From the NCBI GenBank assembly GCA_002368175.1, contig AP018172.1, forward strand, positions 2,788,001 through 2,852,000: a DNA stretch of 64,000 nucleotides, read 5' to 3'. How positions within the stretch are numbered: the first letter of the stretch is position 1; every line of letters begins with the position of its first letter. Positions 63,901-64,000 of this stretch are shown piece by piece. The notes below the pieces were generated by a model that did no database searches, was not told the DNA's origin, and saw only the letters and a list, made by a program, of their open reading frames with translations. Both the position numbers and the translations under genes were made by a program. Source of the DNA: Calothrix sp. NIES-2098 (lineage in GTDB: Bacteria > Cyanobacteriota > Cyanobacteriia > Cyanobacteriales > Nostocaceae).

Positions 63901-64000
63901 ATAAATCTGTTGTACTTTCTTTGTTTGGTTGCTTTATTCAACATTACCAAGAGCGGTTGGATGCTACAATTCCGCTGCTGTTAACAGCCTACCAATCTGG
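60936..64000 (+). CDS. Ser/Thr protein kinase fused to AAA ATPase, multi-domain (partial)
   Basis: The frame is open from ATG 60936 to the end of the window (about 1021 codons, 3' end missing). Residues 1-270 are a protein kinase domain: catalytic HKDIKPNNILI and LIDFSIASL (DFS in place of DFG, as I recall for this fused family) and GTLSYISPEQTGRMN. An AAA ATPase follows with GLSGIGKT at about 328-335 and LVIFLDDLQWADSAS, then helical repeats. In the family, GAF and histidine-kinase or cyclase modules usually follow. Probably a signal-transduction sensor. The C-terminal output lies outside the window. Confidence 0.9.
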   Translation, partial: MLNIHGYKISEELYNGSRTLVYRAIRETDSLPVVIKLLKNPYPSFSELLSFCNQYNIAKNLNSPLIIQTYSLEPYQNGYVLIMEDFGGISLAEWQAKSKGNFLQEFLEIAIALCKTLDILYHERIIHKDIKPNNILINPETKQVKLIDFSIASLLPRETPAIVNPNVLEGTLSYISPEQTGRMNRGIDYRTDFYSLGVTFYELLTGELPFQANDAMELLHCHIAKKPPAFNNFSEIPQVISDIVMKLMAKNAEDRYQSALGLKYDLDKCLSQLQETSRIENFEIGQRDLCDRFIIPDKLYGREDEVSTLLQAFERVSLGATEMMLVAGLSGIGKTAVVNEIHKPIVRQRGYFIKGKYDQFQRNIPLGAFVQAFRDLIGQILTESDIQIQQWKNKILEAVGENGGVIIEFIPELEIIIGKQPPAIELSGTAAQNRFNLLFKKFTQVFTTAEHPLVIFLDDLQWADSASLKLIQLLMSDTGHLLLIGAYRDREVNSTHPLMLTLSEIEKTSATINTITLAPLNQVEVNQLVADTLKCSENLAWNLSVSIYQKTQGNPFFATQFLKSLHQENLIQFDFALGCWQCDITQVNQLALTDDVVAFMAWQLQKMPQSTQNLLQLAACIGNSFDLTTLAIVSQQSEIETAADLWKALQEGLVLPISEIYKFYQGNERDRLTIEQGNTTKQLAKYKFLHDRVQQAAYSLIPEDRKQATHLQIGQLLQKNLSAIEQEEKLFDIVEHLNKGIKLIVEPSEQEKLAQLNLKAGGKARNSTAYAAARIYFQTGLELLQENCWSHQYELALNIHIAAAEASYLNSDFESMEQIATIVLLSARTILDKVKIYETQIAAQVLQSNVLEAIAVGRKALAQLGIELPKEPDQALIGKMLQNLNKQLAGRQIADLIDLPLMTDPTTEAAMEVLGMLFSPIIQGMPGLLPWLSSMMVNLSLRSGNTVASTTAYGIHAMVLCAFLEDAATGYAFGKLALNLLEKFHIQKNKSVVLSLFGCFIQHYQERLDATIPLLLTAYQS

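Noticed and set aside
1..64000. tRNA, rRNA, tmRNA and CRISPR arrays
   Set aside because: None was seen on reading through the spacers; small structured RNAs could be missed without a covariance-model search.

Overview
The window is chromosomal DNA from a filamentous, probably heterocyst-forming (Nostocales) cyanobacterium. This rests on the many HIP1 octamers (GCGATCGC), the AT-rich spacers with short interspersed palindromes, and cyanobacterial families (Uma2 nuclease, DUF6887/DUF6888-like small proteins, single-domain sucrose-phosphate-synthase-like glycosyltransferase, pentapeptide repeats, AAA-fused Ser/Thr kinase). No rRNA, tRNA or CRISPR array was seen.

Layout: 0.3-3.8 kb mfd. 3.8-9.0 kb a patchwork of hypothetical, toxin-like and nuclease genes, with a possible ADP-ribosyltransferase-like pair, a frameshifted DUF6888-like gene, an antitoxin with only a stub of its toxin, and an HD hydrolase. 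9.1-14.5 kb a thiol dioxygenase-like cupin, a decayed ssuA remnant, a nitroreductase, dienelactone hydrolase, MgtC and a peroxiredoxin-like protein. 15.0-17.8 kb small hypotheticals and a sucrose-phosphate-synthase-like enzyme. 17.9-21.3 kb a drug-efflux operon (ABC ATPase, ABC-2 permease, MarR, MFS) behind a perfect palindrome. 22.0-28.9 kb a peptide-export locus: two double-glycine precursor candidates facing a parvulin, HlyD, a C39-peptidase ABC exporter with an N-terminal cNMP-binding-like domain, and an HTH protein. 30.1-34.3 kb an aldo-keto reductase/GNAT/ABC exporter operon and a TauE/SafE permease. 34.3-52.8 kb an organosulfur region: esterase, amidohydrolase, DszA/NtaA-type flavin monooxygenase and methyltransferase (minus strand); ssuCB (plus); a ComB-like phosphatase and MFS; then a HAD gene and a second HlyD/C39-ABC pair; then a second amidohydrolase, ssuA and a thioredoxin-fold protein. 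53-60.3 kb mixed housekeeping and accessory genes (nucleotidyltransferase, truncated secreted protein, DOPA-dioxygenase-like, methyltransferase, GNAT, pentapeptide protein, CadD, GalU). 60.9 kb to the end is a large protein kinase/AAA ATPase that runs off the window.

How they fit together: an SsuABC-type importer, a two-component flavin monooxygenase with a candidate flavin-reductase partner (the nitroreductase), paired amidohydrolases, TauE/SafE and the thiol dioxygenase-like cupin together suggest scavenging of organic sulfur. The strongest new signal is a 30-bp interrupted inverted repeat, with identical internal spacing, in six intergenic regions beside these genes (10.36, 12.65, 13.50, 39.40, 40.19 and 49.00 kb). 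It looks like the operator of an undescribed sulfur-linked regulon. The second notable system is the double-glycine peptide locus. Its first precursor has a cysteine-free core with 11 tyrosines in 52 residues, and its 5' leader can fold in two mutually exclusive ways, one of which hides the ribosome-binding site.
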